From positions 1-64,000 of the forward strand of contig CALTDI010000022.1 of NCBI GenBank assembly GCA_943842505.1: DNA of 64,000 nt, in the 5' to 3' direction. Source of the stretch: an uncultured Pseudomonadales bacterium (GTDB taxonomy: Bacteria; Pseudomonadota; Gammaproteobacteria; Pseudomonadales; Pseudohongiellaceae). The first letter of the stretch is position 1. Every line of letters begins with the position of its first letter. Shown here in pieces: positions 18,753-26,711 of the stretch. The notes below the pieces were generated by a model that was not told where the DNA came from, ran no database searches, and saw only the letters and a program-made list of their open reading frames with translations. A program made the translations under genes and the position numbers.

Positions 18753-18818
18753 TGGCATAGTTAATTTGGCCACCTAAATAGAGGTGCTATTATGCATTTC
18801 CTACAATTAGGTGACAAT

Positions 18819-19996
<1,178 letters not shown>

Positions 19997-20161
19997 CCAC
20001 TACATAATTTGAAAACTAAAATCTGAAATCTTATTCATTCTATTACCTCGTAAATTGAAATTATTTGAATCACAAATATATTGTATTAGTGCCAATATAG
20101 TGTTTTATTTTGGAACGAAGTTTACTATGCCTGTATAAATTTTATAATCAAGGAAAAATTC

Positions 20162-20554
20162 ATGAGCGAAATTATCGGTACTTTCGAGTTAGATCATATA
20201 TGCAATACCTTTACGACCGACGAAAATAATATGATTACAAACCACACAAACTGGCGCGGTACAGCTGAAGGTTTTGGAGCTGTATTTGGAACGCTTACTT
20301 TCTCGCCTACTCATCTAAGTGAAATGGATGAAAAGCTAAAAGGAGGAGAAGTCAGATGGACCGGGAACGGCTTTCTCGAAGATGGAACTTCTAATGCGGC
20401 AACCGGAACTGGCACATGGGAGAAGGACGAGAGCGGTCATATATGGCGTACAGACACGATATTAGAATTTAATGATGGCTCAAAAGCCAGATCGATAGGG
20501 ATAATAGAACTCGCGACACTAAAATTCTCAGGGACGATATACGCAATTGATTAG
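20162..20554 (+). CDS. Hypothetical island protein, beta-rich
   Basis: 130 residues, no signal peptide. I do not recognise it. Alternating strands and glycine turns (WRGTAEGFGAVFGTLTFSP, GNGFLEDGTSNAATGTGTW) suggest a small beta-barrel or lipocalin-like fold. AAGGAAA precedes the ATG at good spacing, and a weak promoter (TTGGAA-18-TATAAA) ends about 20 bases before it. The gene is AT-rich like the rest of the island. A second beta-rich orphan follows 52 bases downstream. Confidence 0.65.
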   Translation: MSEIIGTFELDHICNTFTTDENNMITNHTNWRGTAEGFGAVFGTLTFSPTHLSEMDEKLKGGEVRWTGNGFLEDGTSNAATGTGTWEKDESGHIWRTDTILEFNDGSKARSIGIIELATLKFSGTIYAID

Positions 20555-20606
20555 ATAAAAAACACTCTTAGTGAATAAAATTATAATTTATTAAAAAGGT
20601 AATAAT

Positions 20607-21104
20607 ATGAAAGGTATATCAAAATTAGTCTTGGCGATTAGTTTGGGAGCATTTTCAACAGGCGTCTTTGCACAAGATTCGAAAGAATTTAGTTTCTTCA
20701 AATCAATGGAAGGAAAATGGGAAGGTGTACAAACACGCGATACTGGAGAAGTAGTGAAGACTCAATCCGAATTTATTATACTTTCGGATGGGAATACAGT
20801 TCTTGAGCGTCTTGTTGAAGACGGGATGCCCATGATGACAACCTACTCAGAAGAAGAGGGCGTATTAGTAGTAAAGCATTATTGTTCGCTAGGGACTGAG
20901 CCTGAATTCGAGGCTGCGTTAATGGGTGGTTCAAAAATGTCGTTGGAGCTATCCCCAATGTCAGGCTATGTTTCTGGTGAAGCAAATTTTGTAAACTCTA
21001 TTTCGTATGAAAAAGTTTCTACAAGTGAGTATATTGTTGCTTCTCAAGCAAGTGTAGAAGGGGCTACTCAAAGTAATAGAACTGTTCTGACTCGAGTTGA
21101 CTAG
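20607..21104 (+). CDS. Secreted hypothetical protein (DUF1579-like layout)
   Basis: 165 residues with a clear signal peptide (MKGISKLVLAISLGAFSTGV, cut after FAQ or near it). The mature start SFFKSMEGKWEGVQT recalls DUF1579/lipocalin-type proteins that open with a Gly-x-Trp-x-Gly strand; the match is by eye only. It is likely periplasmic. AAAAGG lies upstream of the ATG. It shares the strand with the gene before and the pseudogene after it, perhaps as one short transcript ending at 21634. Confidence 0.7.
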   Translation: MKGISKLVLAISLGAFSTGVFAQDSKEFSFFKSMEGKWEGVQTRDTGEVVKTQSEFIILSDGNTVLERLVEDGMPMMTTYSEEEGVLVVKHYCSLGTEPEFEAALMGGSKMSLELSPMSGYVSGEANFVNSISYEKVSTSEYIVASQASVEGATQSNRTVLTRVD

Positions 21105-21159
21105 GGTTTTAGGCAGCGCTGTCTCTTAATTATCAATTCTGCTAAAAGGAAAAATCTGA

Positions 21160-21539
21160 ATGAAAAAAATTCTTTCAATGCTCCTGATGTCACTATTCTC
21201 GCAAACACTCCTTGCAGGTCCTGTTGTAGAGGTTTTTGAATGCACCCTTAATCGAAGGGAAGACGGTGAATGACGCTAACAATATGATGTCTGCATTTCT
21301 GACTACGTAGAAGAAGCAGGGTTATCCGAAAGCTATACGGCCCACCTCGGATTTCAGCATCATCCGAATAAAAAAATTCGATAAACTGGATCGGCATCTC
21401 ACCATCTGCTGAAGACTTCGGAAAGATTACAGCTTGGTTTACGGGTACAGCTGAAGGCGCAGCTTTTGGCGAGTTGTACAATTCTGTGTATTCTTGCGAA
21501 AACTCTTTCTTGACGTACATTACTGCTTCATCTCAGTAA
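21160..21539 (+). pseudogene. Frameshifted gene for a small secreted protein
   Basis: A good ribosome site (AAAGGA) and signal peptide (MKKILSMLLMSLFSQTLLAG) open a protein that breaks after VVEVFECTLN. The continuation is found in other frames: EGKTVNDANNMMSAF, then DYVEEAGLSESYTAHLGFQ, then INWIGISPSAEDFGKITAWF through to ASSQ and a stop at 21537-21539. Three single-base shifts (near 21253, 21299 and 21375) explain all breaks, and the total of 380 bp is not a multiple of three. I do not recognise the family. Sequencing error is possible but three in 400 bp is unlikely. Confidence 0.75.
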
Positions 21540-21594
21540 CTCACGGTACATTTACAAATTAGTAAAAGCTAATATCTTTAGCCATCAAAAAACC

Positions 21595-21634
21595 AAGCCT
21601 GCAGTGGTAATCACGCCCCTGCGGGCTTTTGTTT
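21595..21634 (+). terminator. Intrinsic terminator after the secreted-protein pseudogene
   Basis: AAGCCTGCAG (21595-21604) pairs with CTGCGGGCTT (21619-21628) through 10 bp including one G-T, with a 14-base loop, and is followed by TTTTGTTT. Confidence 0.75.
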
Positions 21635-21703
21635 ATGAGCAACGGGTAACCGGTTACAGGCGGGAGTTTTTGCCGGTTCTATGGCTTAATTATTACCGGC
21701 GCT

Positions 21704-21778
21704 TCTAGACAGTAAGGCCTAAGGTTTGGATTAGCATCAAGCCAAGGACAGAGGCTAAAGCACTAGCCGCTGTCTAGA
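21704..21778. repeat. Large imperfect hairpin downstream of the monooxygenase-fold gene
   Basis: TCTAGACAG (21704-21712) and CTGTCTAGA (21770-21778) are perfect 9-bp inverted repeats around a 57-base interior with further partial pairing (TTTGG/CCAAG). It lies just past the stop of the minus-strand gene at 21797. A motif inside it (GGCTAAAGCACTAGC) recurs with two changes at 22330-22344. Confidence 0.55.
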
Positions 21779-21796
21779 CCACCAATTAATGATTGC

Positions 21797-22102
21797 TTAA
21801 ACGCCTAGCTGTTCTGGTCCACAGATTGTCACCTTTAAGCTAGCGACACCGCCTTCCAATAGAGGCTCTAATACTTCAATGCCACCGGTTTCTCCTCTCC
21901 ATGCAGCATAAGCTTGTTGATCGTCCAATGATTCCCAATCTTCTACAAGATGAAATGTGTTCGTTGCTTCCTCAAAAAAGGTATTAACGCTTATACAGCC
22001 TTTAAATTTTCTTGTGTCTGGCAAAATCTCAACTAGTAGCTCTTTAAGTTGACCCACTTTTTCAATTTTAGCCGGCATTGAAACTATTACTAAGTTTTTC
22101 AT
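21797..22102 (-). CDS. Antibiotic biosynthesis monooxygenase (ABM) fold protein
   Basis: 101 residues with the dimeric ferredoxin-like ABM layout: first strand NLVIVSMPAK, helix EKVGQLKELLVEILPDTRKF, then KGCISVNTFFEEATNTFHLV, then EDWESLDDQQAYAAW and a C-terminal strand. These proteins include quinol monooxygenases (YgiN) and heme-degrading enzymes, but many have no known substrate. No heme-ligand pattern is obvious. The gene is inside the island and, unlike its left neighbours, on the minus strand. Upstream lies one copy of a 32-bp imperfect repeat (22144-22175). Confidence 0.8.
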   Translation of the reverse strand: MKNLVIVSMPAKIEKVGQLKELLVEILPDTRKFKGCISVNTFFEEATNTFHLVEDWESLDDQQAYAAWRGETGGIEVLEPLLEGGVASLKVTICGPEQLGV

Positions 22103-22143
22103 TCTTCTTCTCCTTTTAAAATCAGCTCTAGCAAGTGTTGGCA

Positions 22144-22175
22144 GTAACTATAACAATAGTGAGGGGCAAGTCACG
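22144..22175 (+). repeat. 32-bp imperfect repeat, copy 1
   Basis: Starts GTAACTATAACAATAGTGA and matches 23038-23069 at 25 of 32 positions. Each copy lies upstream of a minus-strand gene set, about 40-90 bases from the start codon, so a promoter or cassette-boundary role is possible. Confidence 0.5.
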
Positions 22176-22508
22176 CCCCCCGGGGGTGTGAAGAAGCCCC
22201 CCCTGATGGGTCGGGTACAGCTAGTCTATGAAGCCTTGAGGGTGGGTGGCGGATTGCAGCTGACAAACTTTGGCATGCGGCGATTGATGCCTTGTGTTTA
22301 TTACAGGGCGGCGGCAGTAGTACAAGAAAGGCTAAGGCACTGGCGTGGATCTTGTGGCGATGTTTATTAATAATAATGGCGGTATATTTGGCGGTACAAA
22401 TTTATTATATTAAATTAATAATTATATTAAAACAGTGATTTAAATGTCTCATTTCGGGAGTTGCCCCCGCTACCACAATCACTTCCCGTAACGTCCGAGA
22501 AGACTTCT

Positions 22509-22537
22509 AAGCCCACTACTTGTTTGTGGGCTTTTTT
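22509..22537 (+). terminator. Intrinsic terminator
   Basis: AAGCCCAC (22509-22516) pairs with GTGGGCTT (22526-22533) around a 9-base loop, with T6 at 22532-22537. No + strand gene is recognised directly before it, so it may end an unseen short RNA or mark an old gene boundary. Confidence 0.7.
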
Positions 22538-22560
22538 GTGCCTTTTGATCCGCCGAGTTC

Positions 22561-22731
22561 TTAGCTTGCTAGAGAGGAGATTAATGCTAGAGCGGAAGAA
22601 CCGCCTATCCAAAGCCCTACGGTAAATAGTACCGGATTCACTTCACTCCACTCTTTGACGGAGGGGATGTAAGCCCTAGCACCTAACAAGATGATCATCC
22701 ACGCAAGCGCTGGCCAGTAGGATTCATCCAT
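22561..22731 (-). CDS. 56-residue membrane protein
   Basis: ATG at 22731 to TAA at 22561. Two hydrophobic stretches (YWPALAWMIILLGARAYI and NPVLFTVGLWIGGSSALALI) flank a short polar loop (PSVKEWSEV). It starts 8 bases after the stop of the 69-residue membrane protein and has no own ribosome site, so it is probably translated by coupling. No family recognised. It ends just before the terminator stem at 22509-22537. Confidence 0.5.
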   Translation of the reverse strand: MDESYWPALAWMIILLGARAYIPSVKEWSEVNPVLFTVGLWIGGSSALALISSLAS

Positions 22732-22739
22732 TGGGAACA

Positions 22740-22949
22740 CTATAAATCGAAGAGTGTTCGGAACGGCACTTCAGCTCCGGTAACTTGGATCAGCAGCAAC
22801 CCGAAAATACCGCACAGTGCAAACATGCTTGTAGCGCCAGTTGATTTAAATCCTGACCCTATCATGCTTATGGTCATGGCAAGCCACATGAAACCTATCC
22901 AGCCCCATATCAACCAACCGAAAAGAGATGAAAGGTATTCTATAATCAT
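22740..22949 (-). CDS. 69-residue membrane protein
   Basis: Two likely membrane helices (YLSSLFGWLIWGWIGFMWLA and SMFALCGIFGLLLIQV), separated by a glycine-rich loop. The ATG at 22949 is preceded by AGGA about 9 bases away. With the 56-residue gene downstream it forms a two-gene set of tiny membrane proteins on the island. No family recognised; holin, toxin or transporter-accessory roles are only guesses. Confidence 0.5.
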   Translation of the reverse strand: MIIEYLSSLFGWLIWGWIGFMWLAMTISMIGSGFKSTGATSMFALCGIFGLLLIQVTGAEVPFRTLFDL

Positions 22950-23422
22950 ATTTTACGATCCTGTAGTGGTCTACTAATTGGCGACTGGTCCTCAATGAGC
23001 AGTCCGCCCTTTCGATCGCTATTGTAAGTGCTTAGGGGTAACTAGAACAACAGTGATAGCGAAGTCATGCTCTGCCGATTAATGAAGTTCTACCTTAGGG
23101 TTGTGAGGTTGTCGCTGCAGTTCGACTTATTCAACGCCAGTGCTTATCGGAATAAATCGGGCAAGTTAGAAAACTGAGGAGCACAAGCATTGCCTCCAAG
23201 GAGCCACACACTTTATATTTGAGCCCAAAGATCTTTTTTATGACTGGGCAGTTTAATAATCATCTATGATCGATCTCGTTGTAATATTTGAAATAATTCC
23301 CTATGCTCACCTCATGATTCCAGCTATTGAAACTTGTGAGTGCCGACTTCAATCGTCCCAGAATAAGCTGCGAATATAACAAAGAGGTGCCGACATTGTA
23401 TTTTTTAACAAGGAAAATTAGC
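22950..23422. other. Island intergenic region
   Basis: 473 bases. It contains the second 32-bp repeat copy (23038-23069) and a minus-strand relative of the GCACTGGC motif (23134-23144). A frame from 23327 joins the TPR pseudogene but the ribosome site points to 23423. Nothing else is supported. Confidence 0.55.
23038..23069 (+). repeat. 32-bp imperfect repeat, copy 2
   Basis: Partner of 22144-22175 (25 of 32 identical). It lies 89 bases upstream of the minus-strand 69-residue membrane protein. TAGAAC inside it faces GTTCTA about 40 bases later, giving a possible hairpin. Confidence 0.5.
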
Positions 23423-24060
23423 ATGAATAGGAAAGTCGCATTGCCTTCATTTATATATTTAATTCTGTTTCCCCTGCTAGGGGCTTCGGCAACTGTATTT
23501 TCGCAGTCAGATGACGATGCCCTTGCCGTACTGGTACCCGGTGGAGGAACTTATAGCCGTTCAATAGACTCGAATTCCGGCTCTTGCTCAGACATTTTTC
23601 GATCAAGGCTTGCGAATGGCATGGGGGTTCTATTTCCCTGAATCAATCGCCTCTTATCAAGAAGCCTCACGGCTAGATCCTACAAACCCAATGCCTTATT
23701 GGGGTGTAGCACACGCCGCTGGCCCTAATCCCAATAGTAGGTATGTAAATTTGCCGGACGATCCGCAGGGAGCAGGGTTGGCGGCGATCCGTCAGGCGCT
23801 TGAGCTAGCGAGCAATGGTAGCCAGCTCGAGCAGGATCTAATCAACGCCACATTTCGTGCTCTACAATAACCGCGACGCGATACCCGATGATACAGGGCA
23901 AGAGACTTTGCCTTTCTTGTCTGCGATGCGCAGTTCTCCACGCGAAGTACCCGAGACGACGCCGATATTGCGACAGTCTTCGGTGAAGCTTATATGAACA
24001 CCACGCGATGGGATTACTGGGAATCTGACGGTTCCGCTAAACCCGGCGCAGGTGTGCTGA
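23423..24060 (+). pseudogene. Broken TPR-type secreted protein gene
   Basis: ATG at 23423 with AAGGA upstream and a signal peptide (SFIYLILFPLLGASATVFSQ). The frame shifts near 23590; the continuation reads FFDQGLRMAWGFYFPESIAS and then QEASRLDPTNPMPYWGVAHA, which is TPR-like. Further shifts near 23855 and 23950 lead to YNNRDAIPDDTG and then to DADIATVFGEAYMNTTRWDY. The match ends at about 24060, overlapping the integrase 3' end; as far as I know such proteins are several hundred residues, so the 3' part is missing. It has three frame breaks and a truncation, so it is not functional. Confidence 0.8.
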
Positions 24061-25465
24061 CCTGTTGTGAGAACTTCGCCACAATGTCGGCTGCGTCCTG
24101 ATTGCCCAAGTGAAAATAGTTTCTTGAGATCATTGTGCCATCTTTATGTCCAACCAGTCGGGCGATAGCCAGAACGGGTGCGCCTTGCAACACAAGCTGG
24201 CTTATAAAGTTATGCCTGAAGCAATAAAAATCCAGATCATCCGGTGCGCCTCCCATCTTTTTAACCCGGATCCAATGTCTCCGGTAGGCTTTTTTGTCAA
24301 TAATGCCGGATCCGCGCGGGTTGTTCGATGGGAATACATGCCCACTTTGAGGATTGCCGTTTTGGTTACGCCACTTATTCAGCAAGTCTTGTAATTCACC
24401 ATGAACAGGGAATTGAACCTTAGCTGGGCTTTCGCCTTTGTCCTTTGTTTTTGATGGGGTGAAATTCAACAATGTTTGCCCGTTGAATCGGTTGTGGAGA
24501 ATGTTCTCCCATCGCATGTTGCGAATATCGCCGGGGCGCATACCTGTCAGCCATGCAATATGGGTGAACGGGATAAACCAGTGTGGGTAATCCACATCGT
24601 CCAGATCCGTCAAATGCGCCTTTCCATGCTCCCGGCTGTTTCGCCGTTGGGTCTGGATATAGTCGGCAAAAAGATCCAGCCCCTTGCGAATCTGCTCCTT
24701 TACGCTTTCTGGAATAATGTTTCTTTTCTTTTCCGCAACCTTTTCGCTTGCGTCCTCTGTCTCCCGGTCAGCAAGGGTCTTTTCAGGGAGTCGGACGCCT
24801 GAAAGGGGGTTGATAGCCAACACAGGTTTGGAGTCATCGGCAGGTCTTGCTGCATGGTTCAGCATGGCTTTGAATGCTCGGAACTCGCGGGTGATAGTAA
24901 CCCTTGATAAGCCTTTCTCTTGTTTATCGTAAAACCAAGCCTTTATGTCTGCGCCGGTCAGGGTGTCCATATCCTTGTCGAATAAATGGCCATAATGGTT
25001 CCTTATCCCGTTTAGGATGAATTTCCCGGTGCGTCTGTGGGTAATCTGGTATGGGGAATAAATTTCCTCAAAGTATCGGCCAATATTTAGATATTCCCGA
25101 TTGTCTGCACCTTTTTGAGAGTCGTACAATACACGCTTTCTGGTTTCAGCCTCCGTCCGAGGGCTTATTCCTTTCTGTAGTTGAGCCCTTATATCGAGTG
25201 CAATTAGTGCGGCCTGTTCGGGCTTTACTTCACCAGACGCAATAGTGTCGGTGACTCGCTTTCCGTCAAGGTCGCTATATCTAAGCCGCCACGCTGCCCC
25301 AGTTTTGAGTTTAAGCAGAAATAAACCGGGTATTTTTTTGCAGCCTAGTTGCTTACGGTCAGCGGCTTCAGTCTTGAATTTATCGAACCTAGATACCGTG
25401 ATTGATGTAGACGAATATCGCAAGTTCCTACTCCGTGTGGCCAATATGTAGCCATTGTAGGGCAT
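24014..25465 (-). CDS. int: Tyrosine-type site-specific integrase
   Basis: 483 residues, with an N-terminal arm-binding region, a core-binding SAM-like domain (ISPYQITHRRTGKFILNGIR region, residues about 130-230) and a catalytic domain. Catalytic residues seen: Arg in WLTGMRPGDIRNMRW, Arg in YCFRHNFIS (the usual His of HxxR is Tyr here, as in some relatives), His in LVGHKDGT and the nucleophile Tyr in SRNYFHLG. It recombines the island with the tRNA-Arg site. The start codon lies about 100 bases inside attR and the N-terminal codons overlap the right arm-type repeat, so the enzyme may repress itself. Confidence 0.93.
   Translation of the reverse strand: MPYNGYILATRSRNLRYSSTSITVSRFDKFKTEAADRKQLGCKKIPGLFLLKLKTGAAWRLRYSDLDGKRVTDTIASGEVKPEQAALIALDIRAQLQKGISPRTEAETRKRVLYDSQKGADNREYLNIGRYFEEIYSPYQITHRRTGKFILNGIRNHYGHLFDKDMDTLTGADIKAWFYDKQEKGLSRVTITREFRAFKAMLNHAARPADDSKPVLAINPLSGVRLPEKTLADRETEDASEKVAEKKRNIIPESVKEQIRKGLDLFADYIQTQRRNSREHGKAHLTDLDDVDYPHWFIPFTHIAWLTGMRPGDIRNMRWENILHNRFNGQTLLNFTPSKTKDKGESPAKVQFPVHGELQDLLNKWRNQNGNPQSGHVFPSNNPRGSGIIDKKAYRRHWIRVKKMGGAPDDLDFYCFRHNFISQLVLQGAPVLAIARLVGHKDGTMISRNYFHLGNQDAADIVAKFSQQVSTPAPGLAEPSDSQ
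25434..25456 (+). repeat. Arm-type site, right copy
   Basis: Matches 18088-18110 at 22 of 23 positions, same orientation: TGTGGCCA then TGTAGCCA, 11 bp apart. It overlaps the first codons of the integrase gene. Confidence 0.55.
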
Positions 25466-25561
25466 AAAACTGCACTAAACTAGCATTTCCTGAAATAAAA
25501 GATCATTTTAAGTTGTTGATTATATTGTTAAGTTATTGATTTAGGAACCCTGAAGGCTATG

Positions 25562-25602
25562 CTTCTAAGCCGGGGGTTCCAGGTTCGAGTCCTGGCGGGC
25601 GC
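25562..25602 (+). repeat. attR: 41-bp copy of the tRNA-Arg 3' half
   Basis: Exact repeat of 17969-18009. After it the sequence changes from GCCA (tRNA discriminator and CCA) to AGCA, and before it there is no anticodon-stem 5' strand, so this copy is not a tRNA gene. Confidence 0.93.
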
Positions 25603-25616
25603 AGCACGCCCAAAGG

Positions 25617-25675
25617 GCGCCCGTAGGGTGAGGAATTTGGCTTAGCCAAATGCCGAGTGAGTCCTGGCGGGCGCG
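25617..25675 (+). other. tRNA-Arg-like remnant (both ends, replaced middle)
   Basis: The first 10 bases (GCGCCCGTAG) equal the tRNA-Arg 5' end, and the last 17 (GAGTCCTGGCGGGCGCG, 25659-25675) equal its 3' end before CCA. The 32 bases between are unrelated and hold a perfect 7-bp hairpin (ATTTGGC TTA GCCAAAT). The 7-bp acceptor stem is kept. It may be a scar of an older integration or an att-like structure. Confidence 0.55.
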
Positions 25676-25725
25676 GGACCTCCAGCAAGCAGTGAAGCAA
25701 GCCGAAGTGCCTCGCCATCTAAGCA

Positions 25726-25804
25726 ACCCCCACCCCAAACCCACACCCCAAACCCCAAACCCCAAACCCCAAACCCCAAACCCCAAACCCCAAACCCCAA
25801 CCCC
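25726..25804 (+). repeat. CCCCAAA tandem array (G-quadruplex-forming on the minus strand)
   Basis: Seven perfect CCCCAAA units (25746-25794), then CCCCAA and CCCC, preceded by degenerate units. The minus strand is (TTTGGGG)n with about ten G4 tracts separated by three bases. It lies 71 bases before the cupin gene. It resembles eukaryotic telomere repeats but is a plain bacterial microsatellite. Confidence 0.95.
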
Positions 25805-25875
25805 TAGCAAATCCCCAAAAGAAAGAGTAGTTTCCTACCTAAGACCAAGACAACCAACAGCAGCAGAGGCGCCCA

Positions 25876-26628
25876 ATGAGAAGAACAAAAAACCCATCTC
25901 TACAAGTCATCCAGTTGGCACAAAAAGACCCAAGACCCCAATTGCGTATCGCACTACTAACTCTGACAGCACTTGCACTCCTGGCCCTCTCCCTGCAATT
26001 CACGACCAAGGTCTTCGCCGCCGACAGCGACGAATTCGCCGGTGAGCGTATCGTGCACCTGCTACAGGAACCCAGACACCGTACCGTGCATCAGGAAGGC
26101 GATCTCTATCTGTTAGATGTGCAGATCAACCCCGGTGACGTCTCGCTGCCCCACGTACACGATCAGCCCATCATGTTGACTTATATAAGCATGGCCGATG
26201 GCCCTCGGGACGGACAGATTGGAGCCAATATCGATTATGCGGCGGAGGCGGTCACCCATAAGGTTTCAAATGCTGGCCCGGGGCTGTTCCGCATCATCGC
26301 CCTGGTAAATTCCAGCCCCGGGAATATCGCCCTGCAGTCTGATCGACCGCAGGGCGTGAGTGCGGAGCCGGATATGGAGAACGCCTGGTTTCGGTCCTAT
26401 CGAGTTGAGTTAGCTCCGGGGGAGGAGACGCAGATCCAGGTGCACAAGCTGCCCAGTGTAGTCGTGCAGGTGGTCAATGGCCTGCTTCAGGTTACACGCG
26501 ATGACGAGGTCATCGACGAGCTAGACCATCCGGGAGATTGGGCATGGCGCAAGGCTGGGACGTCCTATAAGGTCCGCAACGTAGGTGGCATAGCTGCCGC
26601 CGTGGTAATCAACGAGGGTAGGCTGTAG
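25876..26628 (+). CDS. Secreted cupin-domain protein
   Basis: 250 residues. A long charged N-terminus is followed by a hydrophobic signal segment (LLTLTALALLALSLQF) and a cleavage-like KVFA-AD. Two beta-rich halves are present: the first has PHVHDQPIMLTYI, a cupin-like His-x-His; the second has VHKLPSVVVQVVNGLLQV and ends GDWAWRKAGTSYKVRNVGG. This looks like a bicupin, likely periplasmic, with a possible metal site in the first half. No substrate can be named. It is the first gene outside the island, with the CCCCAAA array in its upstream region. Confidence 0.7.
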   Translation: MRRTKNPSLQVIQLAQKDPRPQLRIALLTLTALALLALSLQFTTKVFAADSDEFAGERIVHLLQEPRHRTVHQEGDLYLLDVQINPGDVSLPHVHDQPIMLTYISMADGPRDGQIGANIDYAAEAVTHKVSNAGPGLFRIIALVNSSPGNIALQSDRPQGVSAEPDMENAWFRSYRVELAPGEETQIQVHKLPSVVVQVVNGLLQVTRDDEVIDELDHPGDWAWRKAGTSYKVRNVGGIAAAVVINEGRL

Positions 26629-26711
26629 AGGCGATAGGGCGAGTAGCTTAATTATCTTTTCAAGTCCCCAGCTCTGCCTGCGGCCAGGTTCCAGGCTGCT
26701 ATTCTTGAGCA

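Larger units (their letters stand above)
22103..22560. other. Island intergenic region with repeats and hairpins
   Basis: 458 bases. It holds a 32-bp repeat (22144-22175), a GC-rich palindrome around 22172-22190 (GCCCCCCGGGGGTG), the recurring motif GGCTAAGGCACTGGC (22330-22344), an AT-rich stretch near 22365-22430 and a terminator at 22509-22537. Frames here (such as 22188-22370 +) show no family or ribosome site. No gene is supported. Confidence 0.6.

Noticed and set aside
20121..20148. TTTACT-16-TATAAT promoter for the 20162 gene
   Set aside because: It would start transcription after the ribosome site; a weaker pair just upstream fits better.
21248..21520. Minus-strand 90-residue frame
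   Set aside because: Antisense to the frameshifted secreted-protein pseudogene, which has a signal peptide and ribosome site.
21704..21778. Integron attC site
   Set aside because: It is a hairpin of suitable size, but lacks the GTTRRRY/RYYYAAC core boxes, and no integron integrase is in the window.
22188..22370. 60-residue plus-strand frame in the island
   Set aside because: No ribosome site or family, and it spans the repeat-rich spacer.
25746..25804. CRISPR array or true telomere
   Set aside because: Units are 7 bp with no spacers and there are no cas genes; the flanks are ordinary chromosome.
25565..25810. Minus-strand frame of 81 residues rich in Gly-Val-Trp repeats
   Set aside because: It is only the translation of the CCCCAAA array and attR; no ribosome site or family.
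25650..26045. Plus-strand frame with Pro-Asn repeats
   Set aside because: Produced by the same array and overlaps the cupin gene in another frame.
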